This document shows positions 23,881 through 32,439 of a stretch of 64,000 bases of DNA, one piece after another. Position 1 is the stretch's first letter; the number at the start of each line of letters is the position of its first letter. The stretch covers positions 111,911 to 175,910 of the forward strand of contig JAEWYT010000088.1 of NCBI GenBank assembly GCA_023458595.1, given 5' to 3'. The notes beneath the pieces were generated by a model. It did not search any database. It was not told where the DNA came from and saw nothing but the letters and a program-made list of their open reading frames with translations. Source of the stretch: Pseudomonadota bacterium. GTDB taxonomy: Bacteria; Pseudomonadota; Alphaproteobacteria; Rhizobiales; Tepidamorphaceae. A program made the position numbers and the translations under genes.

Positions 23881-24584
23881 TCGGTCCTTCCTGCGAATTC
23901 GTCCGGCAAGTCGCCCGCCGCCGGTCCGACCTCGCCAAAATAGCGGTCCACCAGACGGCAACGCGCGATCACCGCGTCACTGGCGCCGCCCTTCTCGAGG
24001 GCAGCATGTATCACATTCCCACGGCCCAAGGCCAAACTCATTTCCGCCGACGTGAATGCCCGGCAGCGGTACGGCGCTTCTCCACCGGCGGCGGCCCCGG
24101 CGTGGGCCGCCTGGTCGAGCTTGCGTATTCCGTCCGCCGCGCCGTCGCGGGCATGCAGCACGAGCGCCGCCTTTCCGCCCCGCAGCATCGCGTCGACCTC
24201 GGCGAACCCGACCTTGAGCCGGCCCGCCTTGCGCTCGAGCCCCAGCCGGCCGAGCGCCATTTCCCTCAACTGCGTGCCGACGCTGCCGGCAAGTCCCTCG
24301 GGAACCCGGGTCTCCGCCCGGAACGCCCGCGAGAACAGCTTCTTGCGCGCGGCTTCCTCGACGGCCCCGCGCTCCGCCGTCACCCACACGCCGCGACCCG
24401 GCAGCCTGCGGCGAAGATCCGGAACCGCCGCCCCGTCGGGGCCACGGGCGAAGCGGATCAGCGCGTCGACCGGCAGCGACCGGCGGGTGACGATGCAGCG
24501 GCGCCGCGGCGCGCGGTCGCGCGGTCCGCCGTCGGTTTCGTCGACCGCCTCGTCCGTTTCGCCCGGGTCAAGCCGATTCGCCAG
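23877..24584 (-). CDS. ylxR: YlxR/DUF448 RNA-binding protein fused to an L7Ae-like domain, unusual start
   Basis: RNA-binding protein of the nusA-infB operon, about 235 aa. The N-terminal DUF448 domain is clear (RRCIVTRRSLPVDALIRFARG, then LPGRGVWVTAERGAVEEAARKKL). The second half resembles the L7Ae-type extension common in alphaproteobacteria (VGFAEVDAMLRGGKAALVLHARDGA). The first ATG, GTG or TTG in frame is the GTG at 24389, inside the conserved GRGVWV motif, which would delete the domain core. The CTG at 24584, 6 bp after an AGGAGG, is the best start and overlaps the nusA end by 17 bp. Its stop overlaps infB. Confidence 0.8.
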   Translation of the reverse strand: MANRLDPGETDEAVDETDGGPRDRAPRRRCIVTRRSLPVDALIRFARGPDGAAVPDLRRRLPGRGVWVTAERGAVEEAARKKLFSRAFRAETRVPEGLAGSVGTQLREMALGRLGLERKAGRLKVGFAEVDAMLRGGKAALVLHARDGAADGIRKLDQAAHAGAAAGGEAPYRCRAFTSAEMSLALGRGNVIHAALEKGGASDAVIARCRLVDRYFGEVGPAAGDLPDEFAGRTE

Positions 24585-26196
24585 CGTCGCCCTCCTCGGT
24601 CTCGGCGCCTTCCTCCTCGCCGTCCTGCGCGGCGGCGAGGTCGGCCTCGGTGATCCAGCCGGCCCGCAGGCGGGCGGCCATGATCATCGCCTCGGCTTCC
24701 TCGCGCGACACATCGAAGCCGTCGAGGAATCCCGGGAAGCGCTTGCTCTCGCCCTCCACCCGCTCGAACCAGCCGACGAGGTCGTCGGTGGCGCAGCCGG
24801 CGAGATCCTCGACGGTCTTCACGTCGTTCTCGCCGAGCGCGACCAGCATCGCGGTCGTGACGCCGGGCACGTCGGCGAGCGCATCCTCGACGCCGAGCTC
24901 GCGGCGCTTGGCGGTGAGCTCCTCCTCGCGGCGCTGCAGGAATTCCTTGGCGCGCAGCTGGATCTCCTCGGCCGTCTCCTCGTCGAAGCCCTCGATGCTC
25001 GCCACCTCGTCGAGCGGCACGTAGGCGACTTCCTCGACGGAGGAGAAGCCTTCCGACGTCAGGAGCTGGCCGACGACCTCGTCGACGTCGAGGGCCTCCA
25101 TGAACATCTCGGTGCGCTCGAGGAACTCCTTCTGGCGGCGCTCCGATTCCTCGGCCTCGGTCAGGATGTCGATGTCCCAGCCGGTGAGCTGCGAGGCGAG
25201 ACGCACGTTCTGGCCGCGCCGGCCGATGGCGAGGGACAGCTGGTCGTCGGGGACGACGACCTCGATGCGCTCGGCGTCCTCGTCGAGCACGACCTTGACC
25301 ACTTCGGCGGGCTGCAGCGCGTTGACGATGAAGCTCGCGGCATCCGGCGACCAGGGGATGATGTCGATCTTCTCGCCCTGGAGCTCGTTGACGACCGCCT
25401 GGACGCGGCTGCCGCGCATGCCGACGCAGGCGCCGACCGGATCGATCGAGGAATCGCGCGAGATCACGGCGATCTTGGCGCGCGAGCCCGGATCGCGGGC
25501 AACCGACTTGATCTCGATGATGTTGTCGTAGATCTCCGGCACTTCCTGGGCGAAGAGCTTGGCCATGAACTGCGGGTGGGTGCGCGACAGGAAGATCTGC
25601 GGTCCGCGCTGCTCGGAGCGCACGTCGTAGATATAGGCGCGCACGCGGTCGCCGGGCCGGTACATCTCGCGCGGGATCAGTTCGTCGCGGCGGATGATCG
25701 CCTCGGCGCGGCCGAGGTCGACGATGACGTTGCCGTACTCGACGCGCTTGACGACGCCGTTGACGATCTCGCCGATGCGGTCCTTGTACTCCTCGTACTG
25801 GCGCTCGCGCTCGGCCTCGCGCACCTTCTGGACGATGACCTGCTTGGCCGACTGGGCGGCGATGCGGCCGAAGTCGAGGGGCGGCAGCGGCTCGGAGATG
25901 AAGTCGCCGACCTGGGCGGCGGGATTGCGCTCGCGCGCTTCCTCGACCGTGATCTCGGCGGCCGGGTTCTCCAGCGCCTCGACCACCTGGCGCAGGCGCG
26001 TCAGCCTGATCTCGCCGGTCTTCGGATTGATCTCGGCCTTGATGTTGGTCTCGCTGCCGTAGCGCGAGCGGGCCGCCTTCTGGATCGCGTCCTCCATCGC
26101 CGAGATGACGATCTGGCGATCGATCACCTTCTCGCGCGCCACCGCATCCGCGATCTGCAGAAGCTCGAGCCTGTTGGCACTGACAGCCGTCGCCAT
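24568..26196 (-). CDS. nusA: Transcription termination/antitermination factor NusA
   Basis: RNA-polymerase-associated elongation factor, 542 aa. It has an N-terminal RNAP-binding domain (residues 1-125), an S1 domain (about 130-200, GEIVNGVVKRVEYGNVIVDLG), two KH domains (200-345; DPVGACVGMRGSRVQAVVNEL and LAIGRRGQNVRLAS) and a C-terminal acidic region with helix-hairpin-helix-like repeats ending in an acidic tail (EEEGAETEEGDAGESA). It follows rimP by 53 bp. Confidence 0.97.
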   Translation of the reverse strand: MATAVSANRLELLQIADAVAREKVIDRQIVISAMEDAIQKAARSRYGSETNIKAEINPKTGEIRLTRLRQVVEALENPAAEITVEEARERNPAAQVGDFISEPLPPLDFGRIAAQSAKQVIVQKVREAERERQYEEYKDRIGEIVNGVVKRVEYGNVIVDLGRAEAIIRRDELIPREMYRPGDRVRAYIYDVRSEQRGPQIFLSRTHPQFMAKLFAQEVPEIYDNIIEIKSVARDPGSRAKIAVISRDSSIDPVGACVGMRGSRVQAVVNELQGEKIDIIPWSPDAASFIVNALQPAEVVKVVLDEDAERIEVVVPDDQLSLAIGRRGQNVRLASQLTGWDIDILTEAEESERRQKEFLERTEMFMEALDVDEVVGQLLTSEGFSSVEEVAYVPLDEVASIEGFDEETAEEIQLRAKEFLQRREEELTAKRRELGVEDALADVPGVTTAMLVALGENDVKTVEDLAGCATDDLVGWFERVEGESKRFPGFLDGFDVSREEAEAMIMAARLRAGWITEADLAAAQDGEEEGAETEEGDAGESA

Positions 26197-26249
26197 GTGG
26201 TTCTCCGTTGCTACTCTTCGGCGCTCGCGCGCCGTCTATCCCGTTCTGG

Positions 26250-26897
26250 CTATTCCGTTGCGGCGCTGTCGCGCCGGGTGGCCTTTTCCCGTTTCAGGGC
26301 CTCGGCAATCAAGGAATCCGTCAACACCAGCCGCGCCTCGGCGATATCGTCGATCGGGACCGCCGCGACGACCGGATTGCCGTCGTCGTCCACCGCGTCG
26401 AGCAGCGCGACCTTCACCGCCGAATCCGCGATGCCGGCGAGCCTGCCGCGAAAGCGCTTGCGCCCGTCGAGGGCGACCGACAGCTCGATCTTGGCCTCGT
26501 GCCCCTTCCAGCGCTCGAAATCGCGGCGGCGCACCAGCGGCCGGTCGATGCCGGGCGAGGACACTTCCAGGTGATAGGCGCCCTGGATCGGGTCCTCGAC
26601 GTCGAGCACCGGCGAAAGCGCGCGCGAGAAGTCGGCGCAATCGTCGACGGTCATCTCGCCGCTCGGATGCTCGGCCATCACCTGCACCGTGCAGCCGTCG
26701 CGGCCGGAGACGCGCACGCGCACCAGATCGAGGCCGAGGTCGGCGGCGACCGGTTCGGCGATCGCGGCGATGCGCGCGGCGAGCCCCGTCTCGCGGACGA
26801 TGCGCGGATCGTCGCCGACGCCGGGGTCGACGGCGGAACCGGCGGAGTCGATGCCGGACACCGGGGTAGCGATATCGTTCGGCGTGGTCGCCTGCAT
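26250..26897 (-). CDS. rimP: Ribosome maturation factor RimP
   Basis: 30S assembly factor, 215 aa, first gene of the nusA-infB operon. It contains the two RimP domains (LDLVRVRVSGRDGCTVQVMAE, then the signature YHLEVSSPGIDRPLVRRRDFERWKG). The first 33 residues are a low-complexity extension before the conserved part. The ATG at 26897 has GAGGG 4 bp upstream. The 256 bp gap behind it contains a possible promoter and a leader hairpin (26932-26954). Confidence 0.95.
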   Translation of the reverse strand: MQATTPNDIATPVSGIDSAGSAVDPGVGDDPRIVRETGLAARIAAIAEPVAADLGLDLVRVRVSGRDGCTVQVMAEHPSGEMTVDDCADFSRALSPVLDVEDPIQGAYHLEVSSPGIDRPLVRRRDFERWKGHEAKIELSVALDGRKRFRGRLAGIADSAVKVALLDAVDDDGNPVVAAVPIDDIAEARLVLTDSLIAEALKREKATRRDSAATE

Positions 26898-26993
26898 GTG
26901 CCCTCGGGTATGAGGCCGCTAACACCTAAAGGAGCGGGCCCGGGGAGCCCACTCTCAATCAGTCACCGACGTCATGAGATGGAATTCGACGAC

Positions 26994-27022
26994 TAGATAT
27001 ACGTCCCGGAGGGACAACGCAA
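26994..27022 (-). promoter_or_regulatory. Possible promoter of the rimP-nusA-infB-pnp operon
   Basis: On the minus strand, TTGCGT (27017-27022) and TATCTA (26994-26999) with 17 bp spacing, about 100 bp before rimP. The leader then forms a GC hairpin at 26932-26954 (arms GAGCGGGC and GCCCACTC). The rest of the 26898-27153 gap shows no gene. Confidence 0.35.
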
Positions 27023-27153
27023 GGGCGAGAGCCCGCATTCCTTAACGGCGGGCGGGGAGCGGGAGACTGACGGGCAGGGAGCGCGAGACCGGCGGGCGAC
27101 TGGAATCCCGGCCGCCGGATCGGTGCTCTCGCCCCCTCCGTGTCGCGGGCGGC

Positions 27154-27843
27154 CTACAGCCGCCTGAAGGTCAGGTAGCAGGGCGTGCGCCCGGCCCTGA
27201 TCGCCTTCTCCTCGTAGCGCGTGCCCGGCCAGGGCCGCCACGGGATGCGCCAATCGTCCGCGCGCCGGGCCGTCCATTCGAAATCGCGCCTTCCTGCGAT
27301 CACCCGCAACGATCTGTCGGCATAGTCGGCGATATCGGTCGCGAAGCGCAGCTCGGCGCCGGATTTCATCACCCGGGCGAGCGCGTCGAGATTGTTCCCG
27401 GTCAGGAAGCGCCGCTTCCGGTGGCGGCGCTTCGGCCACGGATCGGGATAAAGCAGCCAGACGCAATCGAGCGAACCGGCCGGCAGCCAGTCGATCGCCT
27501 GGCGGGCGTCGTCGTCATGGACGCGGACGTTGGAGAGCGCACGCTCCTCGATCTCGACGAGCAGCTTGGCGACGCCGTTGACGAAGGGCTCGCAGCCGAT
27601 GAAGGCGGTGCCGGGATTTTCGGCCGCGCGGAAGGCGAGGTGCTCGCCGCCGCCGAAGCCGATCTCCAGATGGACGGCGTCGACAGGGGCACGAAACAGC
27701 GTCCGGACGTCCGCGGGACAGGCCTCGGCCAGGGGAATCCGCAGTCGCGGCAGCAGGGTCTTCAGAAGACCCGCCTGCCGCGGACGCAGCTTGTGTCCCT
27801 TGTGCCGGCCGTAGAGCAGCCGGCGCGCGACTTCCTCAGGCAA
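27154..27843 (-). CDS. trmB: tRNA (guanine-N7-)-methyltransferase TrmB
   Basis: Makes m7G46 in tRNA with SAM, 229 aa. The SAM motif is HLEIGFGGGEHLAF, and the family signature WLLYPDPWPKRRHRKRR is intact; TDIADYADR follows. No ATG precedes the conserved part. The TTG at 27843 has AAGG 7 bp upstream and overlaps the end of metK by 8 bp, so it is probably translated by coupling to metK, whose product supplies its methyl donor. Confidence 0.92.
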   Translation of the reverse strand: MPEEVARRLLYGRHKGHKLRPRQAGLLKTLLPRLRIPLAEACPADVRTLFRAPVDAVHLEIGFGGGEHLAFRAAENPGTAFIGCEPFVNGVAKLLVEIEERALSNVRVHDDDARQAIDWLPAGSLDCVWLLYPDPWPKRRHRKRRFLTGNNLDALARVMKSGAELRFATDIADYADRSLRVIAGRRDFEWTARRADDWRIPWRPWPGTRYEEKAIRAGRTPCYLTFRRL

Positions 27844-29005
27844 AGGCGCCCTTGAGCTCGCCGACGAGGCCGATCTTCTCCCAGGAGAACCCGCCATCGG
27901 GCTCCGGCTCGCGGCCGAAATGGCCGTAGGCCGAGGTGCGGGCATAGATCGGCCGGTTGAGCTTGAGGTGCTCGCGGATGCCGCGCGGCGACAGGTCCAT
28001 AACCTCGCCCAGCACCTTCTCGAGCTTCGATTCGTCGACGTGGCCGGTGCCGTGCAGGTCGACATAGAGCGACAGCGGCTTGGAGACGCCGATCGCATAG
28101 GAGATCTGGATGGTGCAGCGGTCGGCGAGACCGGCGGCGACGACGTTCTTGGCGAGGTAGCGGCAGGCATAGGCGGCCGAGCGGTCGACCTTGGTCGGGT
28201 CCTTGCCGGAGAAGGCGCCGCCGCCGTGCGGGGCCGCGCCGCCATAGGTGTCGACGATGATCTTGCGGCCGGTGAGACCGGAGTCGCCGTCGGGACCGCC
28301 GATGACGAAACGGCCGGTCGGATTGACATAGAATTCCGGCTCCTCGCACATCCAGCCTTCGGGCAGCACGTCGAGCACGAAGGGACGCACGATCTCGCGG
28401 ACCTGATCCGTCGACAGCGCCTCGCCGTGCTGGGTCGAGACGACGACGGAGGTGGCGCACACCGGCTTGCCGTTCTCGTAGCGCAGCGTGACCTGGCTCT
28501 TGGCGTCCGGCTCGAAGCCGGGCTGGGCGCCGGAATGGCGGGCGTCCGCCATCGCCTTCAGGATGTTGTGGGCATAGTAGATCGGCGCGGGCATCAGCGC
28601 CGGAGTCTCGGTGCAGGCGTAGCCGAACATGATGCCCTGGTCGCCGGCGCCCTCGTCCTTGTTGCCCGCCGCATCGACGCCCTGGGCGATGTCGGCCGAC
28701 TGGGAATGGACGTAGACCTCGACGGCGGCGTCGCGCCAGTGAAATCCCTTCTGCTCGTAGCCGATCTGCTTGACCGCCTCGCGGGCGATGTCCTCGAGAT
28801 GGCTGTGCGTGATGGTCGAGGGGCCGCGCACCTCGCCGGCGAGCACGATCCGGTTCGTCGTCACGAGCGTCTCGACGGCGACGCGCGCGTCGGGCTGGGC
28901 GCCGAGATAGGCGTCGACGACGGCGTCCGATATGCGGTCGCAGACCTTGTCGGGATGGCCCTCTGAAACGGATTCGCTCGTGAAGAGATAGTCGCTACGC
29001 GCCAC
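27836..29005 (-). CDS. metK: S-adenosylmethionine synthetase
   Basis: Makes SAM from methionine and ATP, 389 aa. Motifs: SVSEGHPDKVCDRISDAVVD near the N-terminus, the hexapeptide region GAGDQGIMFGYA, and GGGAFSGKDPTKVDRSAAY (P-loop-like). Full length. The start is a GTG. A 23 bp palindrome and a 16-codon reading frame lie in the 123 bp leader behind praR. Confidence 0.97.
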   Translation of the reverse strand: MARSDYLFTSESVSEGHPDKVCDRISDAVVDAYLGAQPDARVAVETLVTTNRIVLAGEVRGPSTITHSHLEDIAREAVKQIGYEQKGFHWRDAAVEVYVHSQSADIAQGVDAAGNKDEGAGDQGIMFGYACTETPALMPAPIYYAHNILKAMADARHSGAQPGFEPDAKSQVTLRYENGKPVCATSVVVSTQHGEALSTDQVREIVRPFVLDVLPEGWMCEEPEFYVNPTGRFVIGGPDGDSGLTGRKIIVDTYGGAAPHGGGAFSGKDPTKVDRSAAYACRYLAKNVVAAGLADRCTIQISYAIGVSKPLSLYVDLHGTGHVDESKLEKVLGEVMDLSPRGIREHLKLNRPIYARTSAYGHFGREPEPDGGFSWEKIGLVGELKGAFA

Positions 29006-29042
29006 GGCCTGCCAGCTCCTTGTTCTGGGAAACGCAGTTCAT

Positions 29043-29065
29043 CCGGGGAGCGGCCCGCTCCCCGG
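29043..29065. promoter_or_regulatory. Perfect 23 bp palindrome in the praR-metK spacer
   Basis: Arms of 11 bp (CCGGGGAGCGG and CCGCTCCCCGG) around a single C. In RNA it would form a very stable hairpin with no following T tract. It lies 38 bp before the metK start and 63 bp after the praR stop. It could be an operator, an mRNA processing hairpin or a weak terminator. Confidence 0.6.
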
Positions 29066-29128
29066 CGACCGGTTTGTGACAGCCCGTCCCGATCCCGTCA
29101 AGCAAGAGGCGGCGACCGGTCGGCGCGC

Positions 29129-29533
29129 CTACTCCTTGTCGTCGGAGACAGCCTGCACCAGCTCGACCACCTTCCGTCGCACCTTGGGATCGGAGATGCG
29201 CAGGAACGCCTTGTTGAGCTGCAGCCCTTCGGCGCTCGAGATGAAGTCGACGACGTAGCGCTCCGACCGGGTCTCGCCGAACCCCTGGTCCGCCGTGCCC
29301 TGTCCGGGGATGTCCTCGAAGAAGAAGGATACCGGGACGCCGAGGATCTGAGCGATCCGGAACAGACGGCTCGAACCGATACGGTTGGTGCCTTTCTCGT
29401 ACTTCTGGACCTGCTGGAAGGTAATGCCGAGCTGCTCGCCCAGCTTCTCCTGGCTCATGCCGATCAGAACGCGACGCAGACGGACGCGGCTGCCGACATG
29501 CACATCGATGGGGTTGGGTGCCTTGCGGTTCAT
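29129..29533 (-). CDS. praR: XRE-family regulator, PraR-like
   Basis: 134 aa DNA-binding protein. The helix-turn-helix occupies residues about 15-70 (MSQEKLGEQLGITFQQVQKYEKG), followed by FFEDIPG and a C-terminal helical region with two charged stretches. Sequence and place, directly upstream of metK and downstream of lnt, match PraR of Azorhizobium and Rhizobium, a regulator of biofilm, quorum sensing and host-associated functions. Orthology is inferred from order and motif, not proven. Confidence 0.78.
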   Translation of the reverse strand: MNRKAPNPIDVHVGSRVRLRRVLIGMSQEKLGEQLGITFQQVQKYEKGTNRIGSSRLFRIAQILGVPVSFFFEDIPGQGTADQGFGETRSERYVVDFISSAEGLQLNKAFLRISDPKVRRKVVELVQAVSDDKE

Positions 29534-29615
29534 TGGATCTTGTCATTGCGACGGCGGCTTTTGCGCTACCGTCTGGATTGAGAAAGGCGCCGTCCTCGTT
29601 GAGACGGAGCCGGTT

Positions 29616-29692
29616 GCAGTGCCGCAGCTCACGCAGATTGCGACACGGGCGAACCGGCGTCAAACGACGGTTCGCCCTGCTCGCGGCACTGC
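29616..29692 (-). ncRNA. Candidate structured RNA element between lnt and praR
   Basis: Two nested inverted repeats in the 187 bp lnt-praR gap: outer arms GCAGTGCCGC (29616-29625) and GCGGCACTGC (29683-29692), and inner arms GGGCGAACCG (29647-29656) and CGGTTCGCCC (29668-29677), each of 10 perfect pairs. It could be part of the praR leader, a separate small RNA or a DNA cruciform. No known family is recognised. Confidence 0.45.
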
Positions 29693-29720
29693 GGACCATA
29701 TACCGTATCCTCGGCCATTG

Positions 29721-31307
29721 TTAGCCGGGTTTGCGCGACAGGGCGAACACCAGGAACAGGATTGCCAGTCCGGCGAGTATCCAGTTCCCGTACGTAAGGA
29801 ACGGCGGCGGCGGGAGCGCGCGCGGGAGACCGGAATCGATGACGCCGCCGACGTTCAGTCCGAGCCGTTTCACGAACCGGCCGTACGGGTCGACCACCGC
29901 CGAGATACCGGGGTTGGCGGCGCGCACCACGGGCAGGCCCTCCTCGACGGCGCGCACGCGCGCCTGACGCAGGTGCTGCCAGGGCCCGGGGCTGTCGCCG
30001 AACCAGGCGTCGTTGGTGACGTTCAGGATCCACCCCGGCCTTTCGTTCAGGTCGCGGAAGGCGCCGGAGAAGATGATCTCGTAGCAGACCAGCGGCAAGA
30101 AGGGCGGCGCGCCGGGCACCGTCATCGTGCGGGGGCCGGGACCGGTCGAAAACCCCCCGATCACGCGGGTCAATTGCTGCAGGCCCAGCGATTCGAGCAG
30201 CGGCTGGAAGGGCAGGAACTCGCCGAACGGAACGAGCCATGCCTTGTCGTAGACCTGCGTGATCGCGCCGGTGTCGTCGATGGTCATGACGGAGTTGTAG
30301 ACGCGGTAGCCGTCGGGCCGGGAGGCGTCGCGGACGGCACGCTGCATGCCGGTGATCAGGGTCGTGCCCGGCGGCAGCAGCGCGGCGATCGCCGGCAGCG
30401 CCGCCGGCTCGGTATCGAAGACGAAGGGCAGCGCCGATTCCGGCCAGATCAGCAGGTCCGCCGAGGCGACGCCGGGAGCCTCGGGCGAGGCCGCGGAGTC
30501 GCTCAGCGCCAGGTAATCGGCGAATATCCGGTTGCGGTTCTCCGGCTTCCACTTTTCCGCCTGGCGAATCGCCGGCTGAACGATCCGGATCGACAGATCC
30601 TCGACCATCGCCTCGCTCGCCTGCGACAGGCGCAGCGCGCCGTACCCGGTGAGACCGGCGAGCACGGCGAGACCGGCAAGCGGCATGGTCGCCCTGGCGA
30701 ACCGCGAGCCGCCGCCCGAAAGCGCGGCGGGGCTGGCGAAGACGAAGGCGGCAAGCGCCGTCAGGCCGTAGACGCCGAACACGGCGGCGGCCTGCATCAT
30801 CGTCGCCGTCCCCGTCAGCGCATAGCCGTAGGCGTTCCACGGAAAGCCCGAGAGCACGTGGCCGCGGGCGAACTCGGCGACCGTGACGCCGAGCGCGAAG
30901 GCGAAGATCCTCTGCGGCCCGGCGCTCCAGAACAGTCGCGCGACGACCATCGCGGCGGCCATGAACAGCGCCAGGCCGGCGGGAAGCGCGGCGAGCGCGA
31001 AAGGCATCATCCAGCCGAACACCTCGGAATCGACCATGAAGGCGTAGCCGACCCACCACAGACCGCCAAGGAAATAGCCGAAGCCGAAACACCAGCCGAT
31101 CACGGCCGCGGCGCCGAGCGCGCGGGCACGGCTCCTGCCCAGCGTGCCGTCGATCAGCCAGACGAGTACCGGGAACGTGACGAACAGGATCGGAAAGACG
31201 TCGAAGGGCGGCATCGCGAGCGCCGACGCCGCCCCGGCGAGGAAGGCGAGCAGCAGCCTGCGCCATCCCCACAGCACGACAACGCGGCTGGCGATCGAAT
31301 CGAGCAT
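29721..31307 (-). CDS. lnt: Apolipoprotein N-acyltransferase Lnt
   Basis: Inner-membrane enzyme that adds the third acyl chain to lipoproteins, 528 aa. About six transmembrane helices come first (residues 15-205), then a periplasmic nitrilase-like domain with the Glu-Lys-Cys triad: Glu in WPESALPF, Lys in YDKAWLVPFGEFLP, and Cys in LVCYEIIF. A last transmembrane helix is at the C-terminus. The ATG at 31307 follows corC by 28 bp. Confidence 0.95.
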   Translation of the reverse strand: MLDSIASRVVVLWGWRRLLLAFLAGAASALAMPPFDVFPILFVTFPVLVWLIDGTLGRSRARALGAAAVIGWCFGFGYFLGGLWWVGYAFMVDSEVFGWMMPFALAALPAGLALFMAAAMVVARLFWSAGPQRIFAFALGVTVAEFARGHVLSGFPWNAYGYALTGTATMMQAAAVFGVYGLTALAAFVFASPAALSGGGSRFARATMPLAGLAVLAGLTGYGALRLSQASEAMVEDLSIRIVQPAIRQAEKWKPENRNRIFADYLALSDSAASPEAPGVASADLLIWPESALPFVFDTEPAALPAIAALLPPGTTLITGMQRAVRDASRPDGYRVYNSVMTIDDTGAITQVYDKAWLVPFGEFLPFQPLLESLGLQQLTRVIGGFSTGPGPRTMTVPGAPPFLPLVCYEIIFSGAFRDLNERPGWILNVTNDAWFGDSPGPWQHLRQARVRAVEEGLPVVRAANPGISAVVDPYGRFVKRLGLNVGGVIDSGLPRALPPPPFLTYGNWILAGLAILFLVFALSRKPG

Positions 31308-31335
31308 TGCCGGATCCCGCGTCTCGTGTTCCGTG

Positions 31336-32439
31336 TCAGGCCGCGTCGGACCGGTCAGAGTCCGGACGGCCGCTCTCGGGATTCTCCTTTTCCGGGCGCT
31401 CCTTGTCGATGCGTTCTTTGTCCGGGCGCTCGCGGCGCGAACCGCGCGACGCATCGGCCGCGCGGCGGTGGATGCGCACACGCTTGATGCGGCGCGGATC
31501 GGCGTCCAGGATCTCGAATTCGTAGCCGCCGGGAAAAGCGACGAGCTCGCCGCGCACGGGCACGTGGCCGGCGCGATCGAAGACGAGACCGCCGAGGGTG
31601 TCGATGTCCTCGACGAGATCGCCGATCTCGAGCTCCGCACCGAGGATCTTGCTGACCTCCTCGATCGGCGCTCGGGCGTCGGCGATGAAGCCGCCATCGT
31701 CGGTCGGCACGATCATCGGCGCCGATTCCTCGTCGTGCTCGTCCTCGATCTCGCCGACGATCTCCTCGACCAGATCCTCGATGGAGACGAGACCGTCGGT
31801 GCCGCCGTACTCGTCCACGACGATGGCGAGATGGATGCGGGTCGCCTGCATCTTCACCAGGAGATCGACGGCCGGCATGGAAGGCGGCACGTAGAGCACC
31901 TGGCGGGTCAGCGCCGCCTCGGCGAGCGACGTCTTGAGCGGAATGCGGCGCATGTCGAGGCCGCCGGCCGGCTTCGCCTTGCGGCGCGCCATATCCTCCT
32001 CCGGCAGAAGCGCGTGCTCCGTCATCCAGCCGAGCACGTCCTTGATGTGGACCATGCCGACCGGCTCGTCGAGCGTCTCCTTGTAGACGGGCAGGCGCGA
32101 GTGGCCGGCCTCGCGGAACTCCTTGATGAGGTCGGCGATCGAGACGTCGGTCTCCACCGCGTCGATGTCGGCGCGCGGTACCATCACGTCGTCGACCCGC
32201 AGGTCGCGCAGGCCGAGCACGTTGCGCAGCATCGACCGCTCCTTCGCGGAGAACGGATCGCTGGCCACGCCGACGGCCTCGTCGAGGGCACCGGCAAGGC
32301 TCTCGCGCAGCGACGACGAGGTCTGCCGGCCGCCGAAAAGGCTCTTCAGCTTCTGGAAAAACGGTTCGCCGCCGCCGGGGCGGCCACTACTCGAAGGGTC
32401 TTCGGATCTGGATTGCGGGTCGTCGGGCATCGCTGGCAT
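31336..32439 (-). CDS. corC: CBS-domain protein of the CorC/TlyC (hemolysin C) family
   Basis: 367 aa. Two CBS domains (about residues 80-205: VMVPRADIDAVETDVS... and VDEYGGTDGLVSIEDLVEEIVG) are followed by the CorC/HlyC transporter-associated domain (about 225-305). Members are linked to Mg/Co efflux and to membrane-related stress. The C-terminal 55 residues are a charged, repetitive tail (ERPDKERIDKERPEKEN). The ATG overlaps the ybeY TGA by one base. This is part of the conserved phoH-ybeY-corC-lnt cluster. Confidence 0.9.
   Translation of the reverse strand: MPAMPDDPQSRSEDPSSSGRPGGGEPFFQKLKSLFGGRQTSSSLRESLAGALDEAVGVASDPFSAKERSMLRNVLGLRDLRVDDVMVPRADIDAVETDVSIADLIKEFREAGHSRLPVYKETLDEPVGMVHIKDVLGWMTEHALLPEEDMARRKAKPAGGLDMRRIPLKTSLAEAALTRQVLYVPPSMPAVDLLVKMQATRIHLAIVVDEYGGTDGLVSIEDLVEEIVGEIEDEHDEESAPMIVPTDDGGFIADARAPIEEVSKILGAELEIGDLVEDIDTLGGLVFDRAGHVPVRGELVAFPGGYEFEILDADPRRIKRVRIHRRAADASRGSRRERPDKERIDKERPEKENPESGRPDSDRSDAA

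Noticed and set aside
21199..23943. 914-codon open frame opposite infB, and similar frames opposite pnp and mutS
   Set aside because: They are antisense shadows of intact genes, with low-complexity composition and no domain signatures.
29006..29128. SAM-type riboswitch upstream of metK
   Set aside because: The only clear feature is a palindrome; I could not fit the conserved cores of SAM-I, SAM-II or SAM/SAH elements. A covariance model search would be decisive.
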